DNA of 64,000 nt from positions 77,566-141,565 of the forward strand of contig CAYJBY010000003.1 of assembly GCA_964368645.1 (NCBI GenBank). Reading direction: 5' to 3'. A program made the position numbers and the translations under genes. This DNA is from JAEDHM01 sp964368645. GTDB taxonomy: Bacteria; Bacillota; Clostridia; Christensenellales; CAG-1252. Positions 54,012 to 62,224 of the stretch are shown one piece after another (the first letter of the stretch is position 1; every line of letters begins with the position of its first letter). The notes beneath the pieces were generated by a model. The model searched no databases and was not told the origin of the DNA. It worked only from the letters and a program-made list of their open reading frames with translations.

Positions 54012-54920
54012 NNNNNNNNNNNNNNNNNNNNNNNNNNNNNNNNNNNNNNNNNNNNNNNNNNNNNNNNNNNNNNNNNNNNNNNNNNNNNNNNNNNNNNNNN
54101 NNNNNNNNNNNTCCTCTATCGCTTTCTTCTTGATTTCGTCCAGTTTCGTATTGCGCTCAGCGTGAAGTCTTTTTGCGATATGCTCGGAGGATTCGGTATT
54201 TCTTTGTTTTGCGTCAGTCGCCAAATTGCGCACTAAAACAACGATTTGCATAATGCCAAGTGCCAAAAGCGGTACGGCGATTAAAAGCGCAAGTCCGAGT
54301 TTTCCCGTTATGAAGTCAAAAAGCGGTTTGAAAAAAGCAGTATCGACTTTCTTCAGAAACTTGGCTCTTACGTTGGCTATAGGTACAGGATCGTCAACGG
54401 GTGCGCCCTCTTTTAAGCCTTGCGTCAATATATATCGGTTCCCCTTGTTGTCCTCGTACATTACGGAATCGGCAACGGGATTGAGTATAATCGTGTCCTG
54501 TCCGAAACTTCCGTCCTTATCGTAATAAACTACGATACCGCTTTCCTCGACCTGCACTCTGTATTGACCGTCGGACGAGTCCTCGGTGGGAACCACTACG
54601 GAATGGGTAACATTATTGTCCTTGGCTATGCCTGTGGCGGCAAGATAGGTAACGTAATCACCGACTACAAGCTCTTCCGCGGTACAGCGTTTGGTCAGGA
54701 TATAAGAGCCGACCTCAAGCTCGGGTTCCATACTTCCCGTGCGGATAATATAGAACTTATATCCCAGCACGTTAGGCTCTTCGCCGCGTTTAATTTGGAT
54801 AATGCAGAACAAAAAAACGACTATCAGCATAACGATAACGGCGGCGAAAATGCCACTTAATATCCAGTTGAAAATTTTACGTTTTTTTGAAAGAGGTTTT
54901 TTGTTATTTGTTTTTGTCAT
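53908..54920 (-). CDS. SipW-type signal peptidase I, tail across an assembly gap
   Basis: I choose the ATG at 54920 (M-T-K-T-N-N-K-K), although its GAGG is very close; a GTG at 54983 in the same frame is possible. A basic N-terminus is followed by a membrane helix at about 20-45. The catalytic Ser is in I-R-T-G-S-M-E-P near residue 62. The partner is His in N-V-T-H-S-V-V rather than the Lys of standard bacterial SPase I, marking the ER-type/SipW group. A second membrane helix lies near 205-230. The gene then enters 100 Ns. After the gap, one frame gives a Thr/Asp/Asn-rich tail ending at 53908; another stops at 54003. The join is therefore uncertain. It probably processes the locus's TasA-like proteins. 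Confidence 0.8.
54012..54111. other. Assembly gap (100 N)
   Basis: Exactly 100 Ns at the edge of the 276-bp tandem repeat. The repeat itself probably broke the assembly, so copy number and the 3' end of the signal-peptidase gene are unknown. Confidence 0.99.
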
Positions 54921-55007
54921 ATCCTCACGGTGTAAATCAAAAGACTGCTCCAGCCTATCGGCAACAGGTTGGCCACCCGTCACGCTATCGACTAAAGCAG
55001 TGATCGT

Positions 55008-57509
55008 TTACTTCTTTTTTCTGCCGAAAAGACCTTTCTTGCTTTTATCGGGTTTTTCGTCGTCCTTATCTGTTCCCCCAACGTCCTTCAAAACTTCCTT
55101 CGCATTCTCGGGAGTCACGTTAATCGTAGTGTAGGAGCGCGGTACAAAGGTGCGAACAGGGGCACCTGCCGCGGAGTCCGTACTCTTGCGCGGAGTGACC
55201 GCTTTACCTGCGAAGAAACTGTTTTCCAAATCGGAATCGGCGGTAGAGCTGTCCGCGGTTTTGGGTTGAGCGTTCTCTGTCGATACGTCTTTCGGCTTTG
55301 CCGTCGGAGCGGCGGAAGGCGTGGCTGACGGAGCGGAAGTCGTTGCGGTATTGTCTTCCTTTTTGTCCTTGTTTTCGTATGCGCTCATATCGAAATCCCA
55401 CTCGTCCTCAAGATTCAAAATCTTAGGAGCTTCCGCAAGTTTTTTACTTGGACGCATAATCTTATCCGCTTTGATTTCCTCGGTTACGCCTACCTCGTTC
55501 TTCTCCAATTCGGCAAGTCTTTCCTCTGCGCTTCTAGGCGCGAAGGTGGCCTCGGTAAGCTCTTTTTTGACCTCGGGTTTAACCTCGACTTCAGGCTCGG
55601 GTTCGGGCTCTTCTGCCACAAAACCTTTCTTCTTTTCGTACTCGGTAACGCCCTTTTCGTCCTTGGTCGTTAAGCTCAAATCCATCTCGGGAACGTCAGG
55701 AATAACCTCGTCTTCGGGTACAGGTTCCTGCTTTTTGGGAGCGTCGTCGTCGAAAATATCGTAATTAAGAATATCCGCCAATTCTTCCATATCGATAATG
55801 GATTGCTTTTGTTGAGCCTCCATATCCTGATAATGGGCGGTAATCATTTGTTTGAGAGCAAGCTCCTGATCGGCTCTCATCTGCATCAGCTTAATCTGCT
55901 CCTTCTTACGGAGTTTCAGCATAGCCTCCTGCTCCAACGGAGCAATATAAGCCATCGCCTTTTCTCTTTCCAATTGCTCTCTAAGCTGTGCTTTCTCAAT
56001 CTCAACACGGGCTTTTTCGGCGTCGAAAACAGCCTTCAAGCGCTCTTGTTCTTCAAGAATACGCTCTCTCGCCTCTGCCTTTTCCTGCTCGATACGGCGG
56101 CGAGTATTCTCCTCTTCCTCTCGGCGTAAACGTGCCTCGCGGTCGGCGGTCTCTCGCGCTAATCTGTCCTTCTCCAGCTTGATATTGAGTTTTTCCTGTC
56201 TGGCGTGATCCTTTTCCGCCTTGATTGCGTCCTTAGCCTTTTTCTTTTCCAACGCTTTGGCTTCCTTAAGGGCGTCAACCTTAGCCTTGATTTCCTGCTG
56301 TTCAAGCAGACGGTCAAGCCTTATCTGTTCAGCCGCGTCCTGCTTTGCTTTGTTGATTTTGTACTGCAAAAGGCAACGGTCGATACACTTGGTTATCTTG
56401 GTAGTTTCCTCTCGGGTAACGTCGCTGGTCATCGGGATTTTGGTAAAAATCCGTCGTGTTTCAAACAACGTCAGCTTTAACTGCGGAAAATCGTCCGGCA
56501 CAAAATCGTCGATATTCTTTGTAACGTACTCGTCCGCTAAAAGCTTTTCCTTCTTCTTTTGTTCAGCCTCGTCAACGATATCGGTATCGGAAAGACGCGC
56601 TCTTACAAGGGTTTCCAAAACGATATTGTTGAGGTAAATCAGGTTATTGTATTTTTCCACCGCAGTGGGGGGCAAAGGAGCGGTTTCGTTGACGCTCTTG
56701 ACCTCAAAACCGACCTGTCCGTAGGTATCGATAAACTGCCACAAAACCAGTGCTTTTTTGAAGTTAGGGTCTTTCAAAATTACGTTAGTTCTGATGATAG
56801 GCGGTCTAACCAGCGCACAGCTAACCATAACCTTGGCAAAGGGAGAAGACAGGAAGCCGTTAACAATCTGCACCATTTTCGCAACACGCTGAACGTCCGT
56901 CAGCTGTGCGTCGTCCGCTTTCAAAATGTCGTCTAAGGGCATTTGGAGAACGGTTTCCATATTGCATTTTATCTTGCTTTCCTCTATAGAGTAATCGCTC
57001 TCGATATTAACGGAGAAAGTATCGGACGTAGCCGCCGCGCTTTTAACCATTTCCCAACGCTTGGTAAGGAACTGGTGAACCTTAAGAATAAGGGTGTAAA
57101 TAAAACGGTTCTCGTAAATCTCGAAAGATTCTTCCTTAGTTATATTAAGGATTTTACTGGGGATAACCATTCCGTCCTTGGTAACGGAGCTTATAAAGTT
57201 GGTGTGCTGTGCCAAGTGCTTAACAGACTCGGTGGAAATGGAACGCGCAAGCGAAATATCCACTATATCCTCTTCCTGTTGTATAAACTTACGGGGGTTA
57301 CGAACGATGGTATCCAATGCGATAACCGCTTCCTCAACTGCCTCAACCCAGTCCAAATCGAAAATCTTCTTTTGGAACCGCTGAGTCATATTGTAGTTGT
57401 TTTTGCCCTTGCTTATGCCATGAATATAGCTATCGTAAAAGCTCTCCTGCTTTAAGAAGGAGTTAAGATTGTAAATATAGGATTCAAATCTTGATTTGTC
57501 AATCGCCAT
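55008..57509 (-). CDS. Coiled-coil protein with DUF2357-like N-terminal region, likely partner of the AAA+ ATPase
   Basis: 833 residues from the ATG at 57509; AAAGGA lies 12 nt upstream. The N-terminal ~370 residues contain S-F-E-I-Y-E-N-R-F-I-Y near 133 and D-P-N-F-K-K-A-L-V-L-W near 248. These resemble DUF2357 proteins, which occur beside McrB-like ATPases. I could not see a PD-(D/E)xK nuclease motif. Residues about 385-575 are a highly charged helix rich in Glu, Lys, Arg and Ala, a long coiled coil. Residues about 580-833 are acidic to Ser/Thr/Pro-rich and look disordered, ending in a basic K-K-G-L-F-G-R-K-K-K. There is no signal peptide or membrane helix. It follows the membrane-bound ATPase gene, so a cytoplasmic scaffold or effector for that ATPase is the best guess. 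Confidence 0.65.
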   Translation of the reverse strand: MAIDKSRFESYIYNLNSFLKQESFYDSYIHGISKGKNNYNMTQRFQKKIFDLDWVEAVEEAVIALDTIVRNPRKFIQQEEDIVDISLARSISTESVKHLAQHTNFISSVTKDGMVIPSKILNITKEESFEIYENRFIYTLILKVHQFLTKRWEMVKSAAATSDTFSVNIESDYSIEESKIKCNMETVLQMPLDDILKADDAQLTDVQRVAKMVQIVNGFLSSPFAKVMVSCALVRPPIIRTNVILKDPNFKKALVLWQFIDTYGQVGFEVKSVNETAPLPPTAVEKYNNLIYLNNIVLETLVRARLSDTDIVDEAEQKKKEKLLADEYVTKNIDDFVPDDFPQLKLTLFETRRIFTKIPMTSDVTREETTKITKCIDRCLLQYKINKAKQDAAEQIRLDRLLEQQEIKAKVDALKEAKALEKKKAKDAIKAEKDHARQEKLNIKLEKDRLARETADREARLRREEEENTRRRIEQEKAEARERILEEQERLKAVFDAEKARVEIEKAQLREQLEREKAMAYIAPLEQEAMLKLRKKEQIKLMQMRADQELALKQMITAHYQDMEAQQKQSIIDMEELADILNYDIFDDDAPKKQEPVPEDEVIPDVPEMDLSLTTKDEKGVTEYEKKKGFVAEEPEPEPEVEVKPEVKKELTEATFAPRSAEERLAELEKNEVGVTEEIKADKIMRPSKKLAEAPKILNLEDEWDFDMSAYENKDKKEDNTATTSAPSATPSAAPTAKPKDVSTENAQPKTADSSTADSDLENSFFAGKAVTPRKSTDSAAGAPVRTFVPRSYTTINVTPENAKEVLKDVGGTDKDDEKPDKSKKGLFGRKKK

Positions 57510-57617
57510 AGTTATGTAAAATCCTTTGCTTTTAACCAAGTCTTGCTAAGCCGCTTGGGTTGTTAAAGTCGGTTTTCGTTCTCCTTTCCGCTGATTAAGC
57601 GGAGGTTAGGGGTGGGC

Positions 57618-57667
57618 GCGTAAACGCGAGATTCTTCGTCGCAACAGGGTTGCTTCTCAGAATGACA
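57618..57667 (+). repeat. Dispersed repeat copy
   Basis: Starts gcgtaaacgcgagattcttc and ends ctcagaatgaca, with short imperfect echoes (gaatgacag) up to 57780. It fills most of the 250-bp gap between the ATPase and coiled-coil genes. The same unit recurs near 60.4-60.9 kb. Confidence 0.85.
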
Positions 57668-57788
57668 AGTGTCGGATACTGCTCGGAATAACCGGTATCG
57701 GATACTCCTTAGAATGACAGCCAATTGCGGTTGCTTATCCGAATGACAGTTATGAGATACGTTAGGTATCCAACTGTCAGTAGGTAGC

Positions 57789-59330
57789 TTAGAACAACTT
57801 CTTCAGTCTTTCCAGATACTCCTTACACTCGTTCATATTTTCCTCACCGAAGTTATCGCTAAGGTATTGAATGTAGTTGTCAACCTCGTCACGAATGTAC
57901 GCCAAGTTCAAGGACTCGAACTTGCGAAGGATTTTGTTACACAAAACGTAATCCAAGCCGTCGATTTCCGTGCCGCCGCAAGCGACGTAAACGGGAACGA
58001 ACTCTTTGAGCTGTTTAACGATACGATTACCGAATGCCAAACGGAAGTGTTCGATAACGTAGTTATCCATATCCTCGAATTTTTTGAGGTTCTCATCGCT
58101 GACCTTATGCTCTTCCATCGCCTTTTTGTACAAATCCTCAACGTGCTTGTAAGGAATATGACATTTTTCGGTAACGGGACAGTCGAAAGGTTGCGCCTTA
58201 CTGTTAATGTTGATAGGCATACCACGGTCGTAAACTTTATCGGAAATAGCGAACGTGGAGTCGTCGTTGTTAGCAGTGCCTACGTACCACATATTCTCGG
58301 GGAGCTTAAAACGACCTTTGATAACGTGCTTAGGGTCGGAAGGCCAGCCGCTGGGGACAAGGTCAACAACCCACTGCTCTCTACTGGGCATTTCCAAAAT
58401 TGAAAGCATTTCCGCGAAGTAATACTCAACACGCGCGATGTTCATCTCGTCCAAAACGCAGACGTAAATATCTTCGGAATAGGTCGCGTCATACATTGCA
58501 CGCAAGGTTTCGGTCTCGTTGAAACGCTTGGTAAACTCGTTGAAGTATCCGAAAATTTCGGTACGGTCACGCCAAGACGGCTGAACCGAGGTAATACAGG
58601 TGGGGTTGTCCAAGAAGTGACCGATACACTCGGGAAGTGAGGTTTTACCTGTACCGGATATACCCTGCAAAATAACCAATCGAGTAGTAGCGTAGGAGCT
58701 GAAGAATAATCTGATAATTTTGGGTTCGTAATACAGCTTACGCCAAGGTCTGTCGGGGTTGTTCGCCGCGTAAAAACGGAAGCGTTCGCAAATCTGTTCC
58801 AAACTCATCTCCCATTGATAATCACGTTCGGGGCCGCCCTCCGCCCACTTCTGGTCAACTGCGGTCAGCTTGTAAAAACGGGATTCGCCGTCCTTACTCT
58901 TGCCGCTGCCCTCGCCTTCGCCTGAACCGCTTGCGCCCTCGTCGCCCTCAACGAAACCAACGTCGGAGATACGCATTTGCAGAATACGGTCTTTCTCCAT
59001 ATTGACTCTGACAAGCTGACGCTTAAGCTCGGTAATCTCGTCAACCAAGTCTTGATTGAGGACTACGTTTTTGCGTTTGAGTTTACGAGCGAAACGAATG
59101 ATAAAATAAACGATAACCCAAACCAAAGCAACGATAATCGCCGCCACCAGCAGAGCTATAACGGCAGCTAAAATCCAGTTACCGATAGACCAGTCTGACG
59201 AATGTGCGTCAAAAACCGCTTTGTAATCCATAAAGTTGACCATTTGGAACAAACCGCCGAAAATTCCGACGAAAATCTGAACCAGTCCGCTTACGAATAC
59301 TCCTAAAAAGTCCTGCAAAAATTGAATCAT
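57789..59330 (-). CDS. Membrane-anchored McrB-like AAA+ ATPase
   Basis: 513 residues; GAGGAAG precedes the ATG. Two hydrophobic helices (about 5-33 and 50-80) come first, then a basic stop (R-K-L-K-R-K), a short coiled coil (about 90-118) and an acidic Gly/Ser linker (about 125-150). The AAA_5 motor has Walker A G-I-S-G-T-G-K-T at 223-230 and Walker B V-L-D-E-M-N with A-R-V-E-Y-Y-F, a strong McrB-family signature. Sensor 1 is V-G-T-A-N-N-D near 350, then D-K-V-Y-D-R-G with the Arg finger. McrB proteins normally move along DNA for restriction and are soluble. Here the motor is tethered to the membrane, probably facing the cytoplasm, in a locus of signal peptidases and filament-like proteins. 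It probably works with the coiled-coil protein encoded next. Confidence 0.87.
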   Translation of the reverse strand: MIQFLQDFLGVFVSGLVQIFVGIFGGLFQMVNFMDYKAVFDAHSSDWSIGNWILAAVIALLVAAIIVALVWVIVYFIIRFARKLKRKNVVLNQDLVDEITELKRQLVRVNMEKDRILQMRISDVGFVEGDEGASGSGEGEGSGKSKDGESRFYKLTAVDQKWAEGGPERDYQWEMSLEQICERFRFYAANNPDRPWRKLYYEPKIIRLFFSSYATTRLVILQGISGTGKTSLPECIGHFLDNPTCITSVQPSWRDRTEIFGYFNEFTKRFNETETLRAMYDATYSEDIYVCVLDEMNIARVEYYFAEMLSILEMPSREQWVVDLVPSGWPSDPKHVIKGRFKLPENMWYVGTANNDDSTFAISDKVYDRGMPININSKAQPFDCPVTEKCHIPYKHVEDLYKKAMEEHKVSDENLKKFEDMDNYVIEHFRLAFGNRIVKQLKEFVPVYVACGGTEIDGLDYVLCNKILRKFESLNLAYIRDEVDNYIQYLSDNFGEENMNECKEYLERLKKLF

Positions 59331-59364
59331 TGTTTCACTTCCTCAATGCTTTGTTCGTTATTCG

Positions 59365-60261
59365 TTATTCTTTGGGTGCGGACGTAAACTTAATAGCTAA
59401 GCTCACCTTACCGCCCAAAACCTCGTCAACGCACTGCTCGTCAGTCCCTTCGAGCCATACGACAAGGCTGTATCTTATTGTTTGCCCTACGGCAATATCA
59501 TAGTAGTCTGTATTAAGTATAACACTATCGGACAAAAAGTTGACACATTGCCAAGGAATATCTTCGCCCTCGTAATTGGGATCAACCTCGGGCTCCTTGA
59601 TAACGCTGTCGCCGCCGGAAACGTATTCCGCAGTGCCGTCAGCTTTTGCCTTGGCGTAACAGTAATATTCGTCAACGCCCTCAACCCACTCGCCGCCGAC
59701 GTACTGATATACGTTCTTAACGACCAAAAGGCGCATAGCCGCGTCAAGTCCCTTGTAAGTGTTAGAAAGAGAAATCGTCTCGTTAAAACGGCAATCGTTA
59801 GCACCCATATTTTTCAAGAAAAAGGTGTTTGCGATATAGTTGCTGCCGTTAAGCTCGCCCTGTCCTGCGATAATCTCGTCAACAGGTATCATCTGATACG
59901 CCACGTTGTCCATATACTTAGGACCGTTGACGCCTAAAACAGTGGTTGGATTAGAAAAATCATAGCTTTGACTAAGGGATAAAACCTCGCCGGAGGTGCG
60001 GTCAACCGTAATACGGAAACTGTTAAAATCGATAAAAGCCAAAATGCCGTAAATAGCACCGGTAATTAAAATAGCAATAAGCAAAAAGATAATAACGATA
60101 AGCGTCAAAGTACGCCGCCTTGTTTGGGCGCGGACGTTGCGTTTTTTCGCTATGTATTCAAACTGTCCGTTTGATTTTTTTACCAGACCGGTCTGTTCTC
60201 CCGTTTCACCTACGGTGGCAGGTGCGGTATTGTCGGTCTTGGTCTTATCCTTTTTTGCCAT
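59365..60261 (-). CDS. Membrane-anchored TasA/camelysin-like accessory protein
   Basis: 298 residues. A hydrophilic basic N-terminal tail (about 1-47, ending R-R-R) is followed by one membrane helix (about 48-72) and an extracytoplasmic beta-rich domain. Near residue 272 it has V-V-W-L-E-G-T-D-E-Q-C, then G-G-K-V-S-L-A-I-K-F at the end. The locus's TasA-like protein has W-M-D-G-W-D-N-E-C in the matching place, so the two are probably related. Unlike that protein it keeps an uncleaved-looking anchor, which suits a filament base or initiator. The ATG has only a weak ribosome binding site; a strong AAGGAGG lies about 46 nt upstream behind a 6-bp inverted repeat. Confidence 0.7.
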   Translation of the reverse strand: MAKKDKTKTDNTAPATVGETGEQTGLVKKSNGQFEYIAKKRNVRAQTRRRTLTLIVIIFLLIAILITGAIYGILAFIDFNSFRITVDRTSGEVLSLSQSYDFSNPTTVLGVNGPKYMDNVAYQMIPVDEIIAGQGELNGSNYIANTFFLKNMGANDCRFNETISLSNTYKGLDAAMRLLVVKNVYQYVGGEWVEGVDEYYCYAKAKADGTAEYVSGGDSVIKEPEVDPNYEGEDIPWQCVNFLSDSVILNTDYYDIAVGQTIRYSLVVWLEGTDEQCVDEVLGGKVSLAIKFTSAPKE

Positions 60262-60384
60262 CGCTTTGTCTATTACCCTTTTGTCTTAGGCAAAAGAGTG
60301 ATATTTCCTCCTTTTTCCGACCGTGACCGCAGTCACCTCGGAATACCGAGTTATGGGGGGGTGTAGTTAGTTACAATGCTTGTG

Positions 60385-60480
60385 ACGCGTAAACGTGAGA
60401 TACTTATGGTTTTCGCATTGCCGCGTAAACGCGAGATTCTTCGTCAGCGTAAACGCTTTCCTCAGAATGACAGTTAAGGT
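60385..60480 (+). repeat. Dispersed repeat copy, ~95-bp form
   Basis: Contains gcgtaaacgtgagatact, then the core gcgtaaacgcgagattcttc and the tail ctcagaatgacag. It is paired with an inverted copy at 60520-60570: 60421-60442 and 60549-60570 are perfect 22-bp inverted repeats, able to form a large hairpin in the leader of the 59365-60261 gene. Confidence 0.88.
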
Positions 60481-60519
60481 TTGTTATTCCTCGGAGTGAC
60501 AGTTATGTGTGGTTATTGT

Positions 60520-60570
60520 GCCATTCTGAACGAGTGGCACACGGCGGTGAAGAATCTCGCGTTTACGCGG
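60520..60570 (-). repeat. Dispersed repeat copy, inverted
   Basis: Begins gccattctgaacgagtggca and ends with the complement of the core repeat at 60549-60570. The start is shared with the partial copies at 63898-64000. Confidence 0.88.
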
Positions 60571-60661
60571 CTCTTCTCACTATTCGGAATAACGTGTCGG
60601 TGCCGACTGCGCCTAATGCTTATACGTGCGTATGCGCGTATAGATTAATACTTATATAAAT

Positions 60662-60705
60662 ATTATATTATGTATCCAAATGCGATACAAGTATCGCATT
60701 TGGAT
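60662..60705 (-). promoter_or_regulatory. Putative promoter overlapped by a 32-bp perfect dyad
   Basis: Minus strand TTGTAT (60690-60685), 17 nt, TATAAT (60667-60662). A perfect inverted repeat, two 15-nt arms (atccaaatgcgatac and its complement) with a 2-nt centre at 60674-60705, covers the -35 box and much of the spacer. There is no T tract, so it is not a terminator. The position suits an operator controlling the downstream minus-strand genes. Confidence 0.6.
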
Positions 60706-60811
60706 ATTAACATAACTTTAACCGCGACTTAAGCGCGGATTAAAGTAAACTTTGAAAATTTAATTATCCTTATCACAGGATTGACGGTCAATGTACGATT
60801 TTTCACTACTG

Positions 60812-60905
60812 TACTGCGTAAACGCGAGATACTAATAGTTATGTCTTGCCGCGTAAACGCGAGATTCTTCGTCGCAACGAGGTTGCTCCTCAGAATGACA
60901 GTTAC
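60812..60905 (+). repeat. Dispersed repeat copy, ~95-bp form
   Basis: Same two-part unit as 60385-60480: gcgtaaacgcgagatacta, then gcgtaaacgcgagattcttc and ctcagaatgacag. It is followed by decayed tails (agaataacag, gagaatggcag, ggagtaacag, gaatgacag) up to about 61025. The whole 60262-61144 interval consists of these repeats plus the dyad promoter, with no gene. Confidence 0.85.
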
Positions 60906-61073
60906 GAATTGTTATTCTTTAGAATAACAGTTAAGAGTTACGCGAGAATGGCAGTTAAGGGTGTTATACCTTAAGAATTGTTATTCCTCGGAGTAACAGC
61001 TAGTTGGCTATCCTTGGAATGACAGTTACGTATCCACACAGCGCGTTATACAAGATTAAGTTTATTTTACGTC

Positions 61074-61121
61074 AAAAGTGACAAGACTTGGGCGAGGGTT
61101 AAATTCGCCTTATTTTGTCAC
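61074..61121 (-). terminator. Probable terminator after the first signal-peptidase gene
   Basis: On the minus strand a two-part stem (GTGACAA/TTGTCAC outside, GGCGA/TCGCC inside) is followed by TTTT. It lies about 24 nt after the stop at 61145 and would separate the TasA-like/SipW pair from the rest of the locus. Confidence 0.6.
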
Positions 61122-61144
61122 TGATAACGGGCTGTTATAGCGTA

Positions 61145-62092
61145 TTAGTCAACCTTAGGGGTATCGCTGTCAGCAGAAACCTCGCCGTCCTCGCTTGCCG
61201 CCTCGGGAACCTCTGCCTCATTAGCAGGCTTGTCCTCTGTAGCAGTTTGAGCTTGGCTCTTAAGATACTCTTCGATAGCTCTACGCTTAATCTCTTCCTC
61301 GTCAATGGGAGCAGAGGCAGCCTCGATAGCGGCTTGAGCCGCGGCTTCCTTAGCCTTCTTGATTTTTGCGTCAACGATAGCCTTAACGAGATAATAACCG
61401 TTCCAAACAAGCAACAGAATAAGAGGGATAATAATAACGTAGAGGAAGTTGTTAGTCTTACCTGCGTACGACCAAATCTTAACGCCGTAAGCGTTCTCTA
61501 CGTGCTCATAGCCCTGTAGCCACAGTATCGCACCGCCTAAGCCCTTGAGCTTTGACTTATACTCGCCTACTACGGAGCCAAGAGGTACTATATCCTTGCT
61601 CTGCTCGATCTCGGTCTCATTTCTACCTTCGGTATTGTCGCCTAGCACCACGTAGCTCTCGGTCTTGCCGTTAGCGTCTTTCTTTACCTCGATAATACGG
61701 TGGGTAATAATGGTGTTAAACATTTGACCGTTCTGGTAAATCTGAGTACGATATGCAATTATCGTACCTACGCCAAGACCGCCAACGTCCTCGGGCATCT
61801 TAACGAAAACCAAATCTCCGGGATTGAAGTTGTCCTTAGCGTCACCCATCATTGAGTCCGTCTGGATAGCAAGCATAGCCTGCTTACCTGCTTTAGGCTG
61901 AGAAAGGTCGTCGGGATTGCCGCCGCCTACCCATACCATTACGGATATTACGATGGTGAAGATAACGATTGCAACCTCTACTACCGTGAATACGATATTA
62001 GAGATTTTTTTCGCCTTAGGAGTAGATAAGGTTGCCTTTAGCTTTTGCCATTGGGAAACAGAATTCTCTGCGATTTTTTCTTGTTCTTCCAT
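61145..62092 (-). CDS. SipW-type signal peptidase I
   Basis: 315 residues; AGGAG 6 nt before the ATG. A membrane helix at about 33-55 is followed by the catalytic Ser in I-Q-T-D-S-M-M-G near residue 80. The general base is His in I-I-T-H-R-I-I near 132, and V-L-G-D-N-T-E follows. The Ser/His pair replaces Ser/Lys and marks the ER-type/SipW group, which in Bacillus subtilis processes TasA. A second membrane helix (about 213-235) and a Glu/Ala-rich cytoplasmic tail (about 240-315) finish the protein. Its gene lies directly downstream of the TasA-like gene, so that protein is the likely substrate. Confidence 0.9.
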   Translation of the reverse strand: MEEQEKIAENSVSQWQKLKATLSTPKAKKISNIVFTVVEVAIVIFTIVISVMVWVGGGNPDDLSQPKAGKQAMLAIQTDSMMGDAKDNFNPGDLVFVKMPEDVGGLGVGTIIAYRTQIYQNGQMFNTIITHRIIEVKKDANGKTESYVVLGDNTEGRNETEIEQSKDIVPLGSVVGEYKSKLKGLGGAILWLQGYEHVENAYGVKIWSYAGKTNNFLYVIIIPLILLLVWNGYYLVKAIVDAKIKKAKEAAAQAAIEAASAPIDEEEIKRRAIEEYLKSQAQTATEDKPANEAEVPEAASEDGEVSADSDTPKVD

Positions 62093-62144
62093 TTCGTCTC
62101 CTGTTAATTGTATATTTTTGATTTCTAAAAGGATAATGCTCTAT

Positions 62145-62189
62145 AACGCGTTTGGTCGCCAAGAGGAAATCCTCTTGGCGACACGCGTT
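62145..62189. other. Strong hairpin between TasA-like and signal-peptidase genes
   Basis: Outer arms aacgcgt / acgcgtt and inner arms gtcgccaagagg / cctcttggcgac with an aaat loop form a nearly continuous 19-bp stem. On the minus (coding) strand no T tract follows, so it is more likely an mRNA-stability or processing element, or a partial attenuator, than a full terminator. Confidence 0.75.
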
Positions 62190-62224
62190 TTTGTTAAGTT
62201 AAGTTGTTAAATTATTCTGTTGGA

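Noticed and set aside
57789..59330. Ordinary McrBC restriction system
   Set aside because: The ATPase has two membrane helices, the partner shows no nuclease motif by eye, and the neighbours are secretion genes. A defence role is still not excluded.
60380..61030. tRNA or small structured RNA genes in the repeat-rich interval
   Set aside because: Hairpins are explained by the dispersed repeats and the dyad; no cloverleaf or T-arm/anticodon pattern fits.
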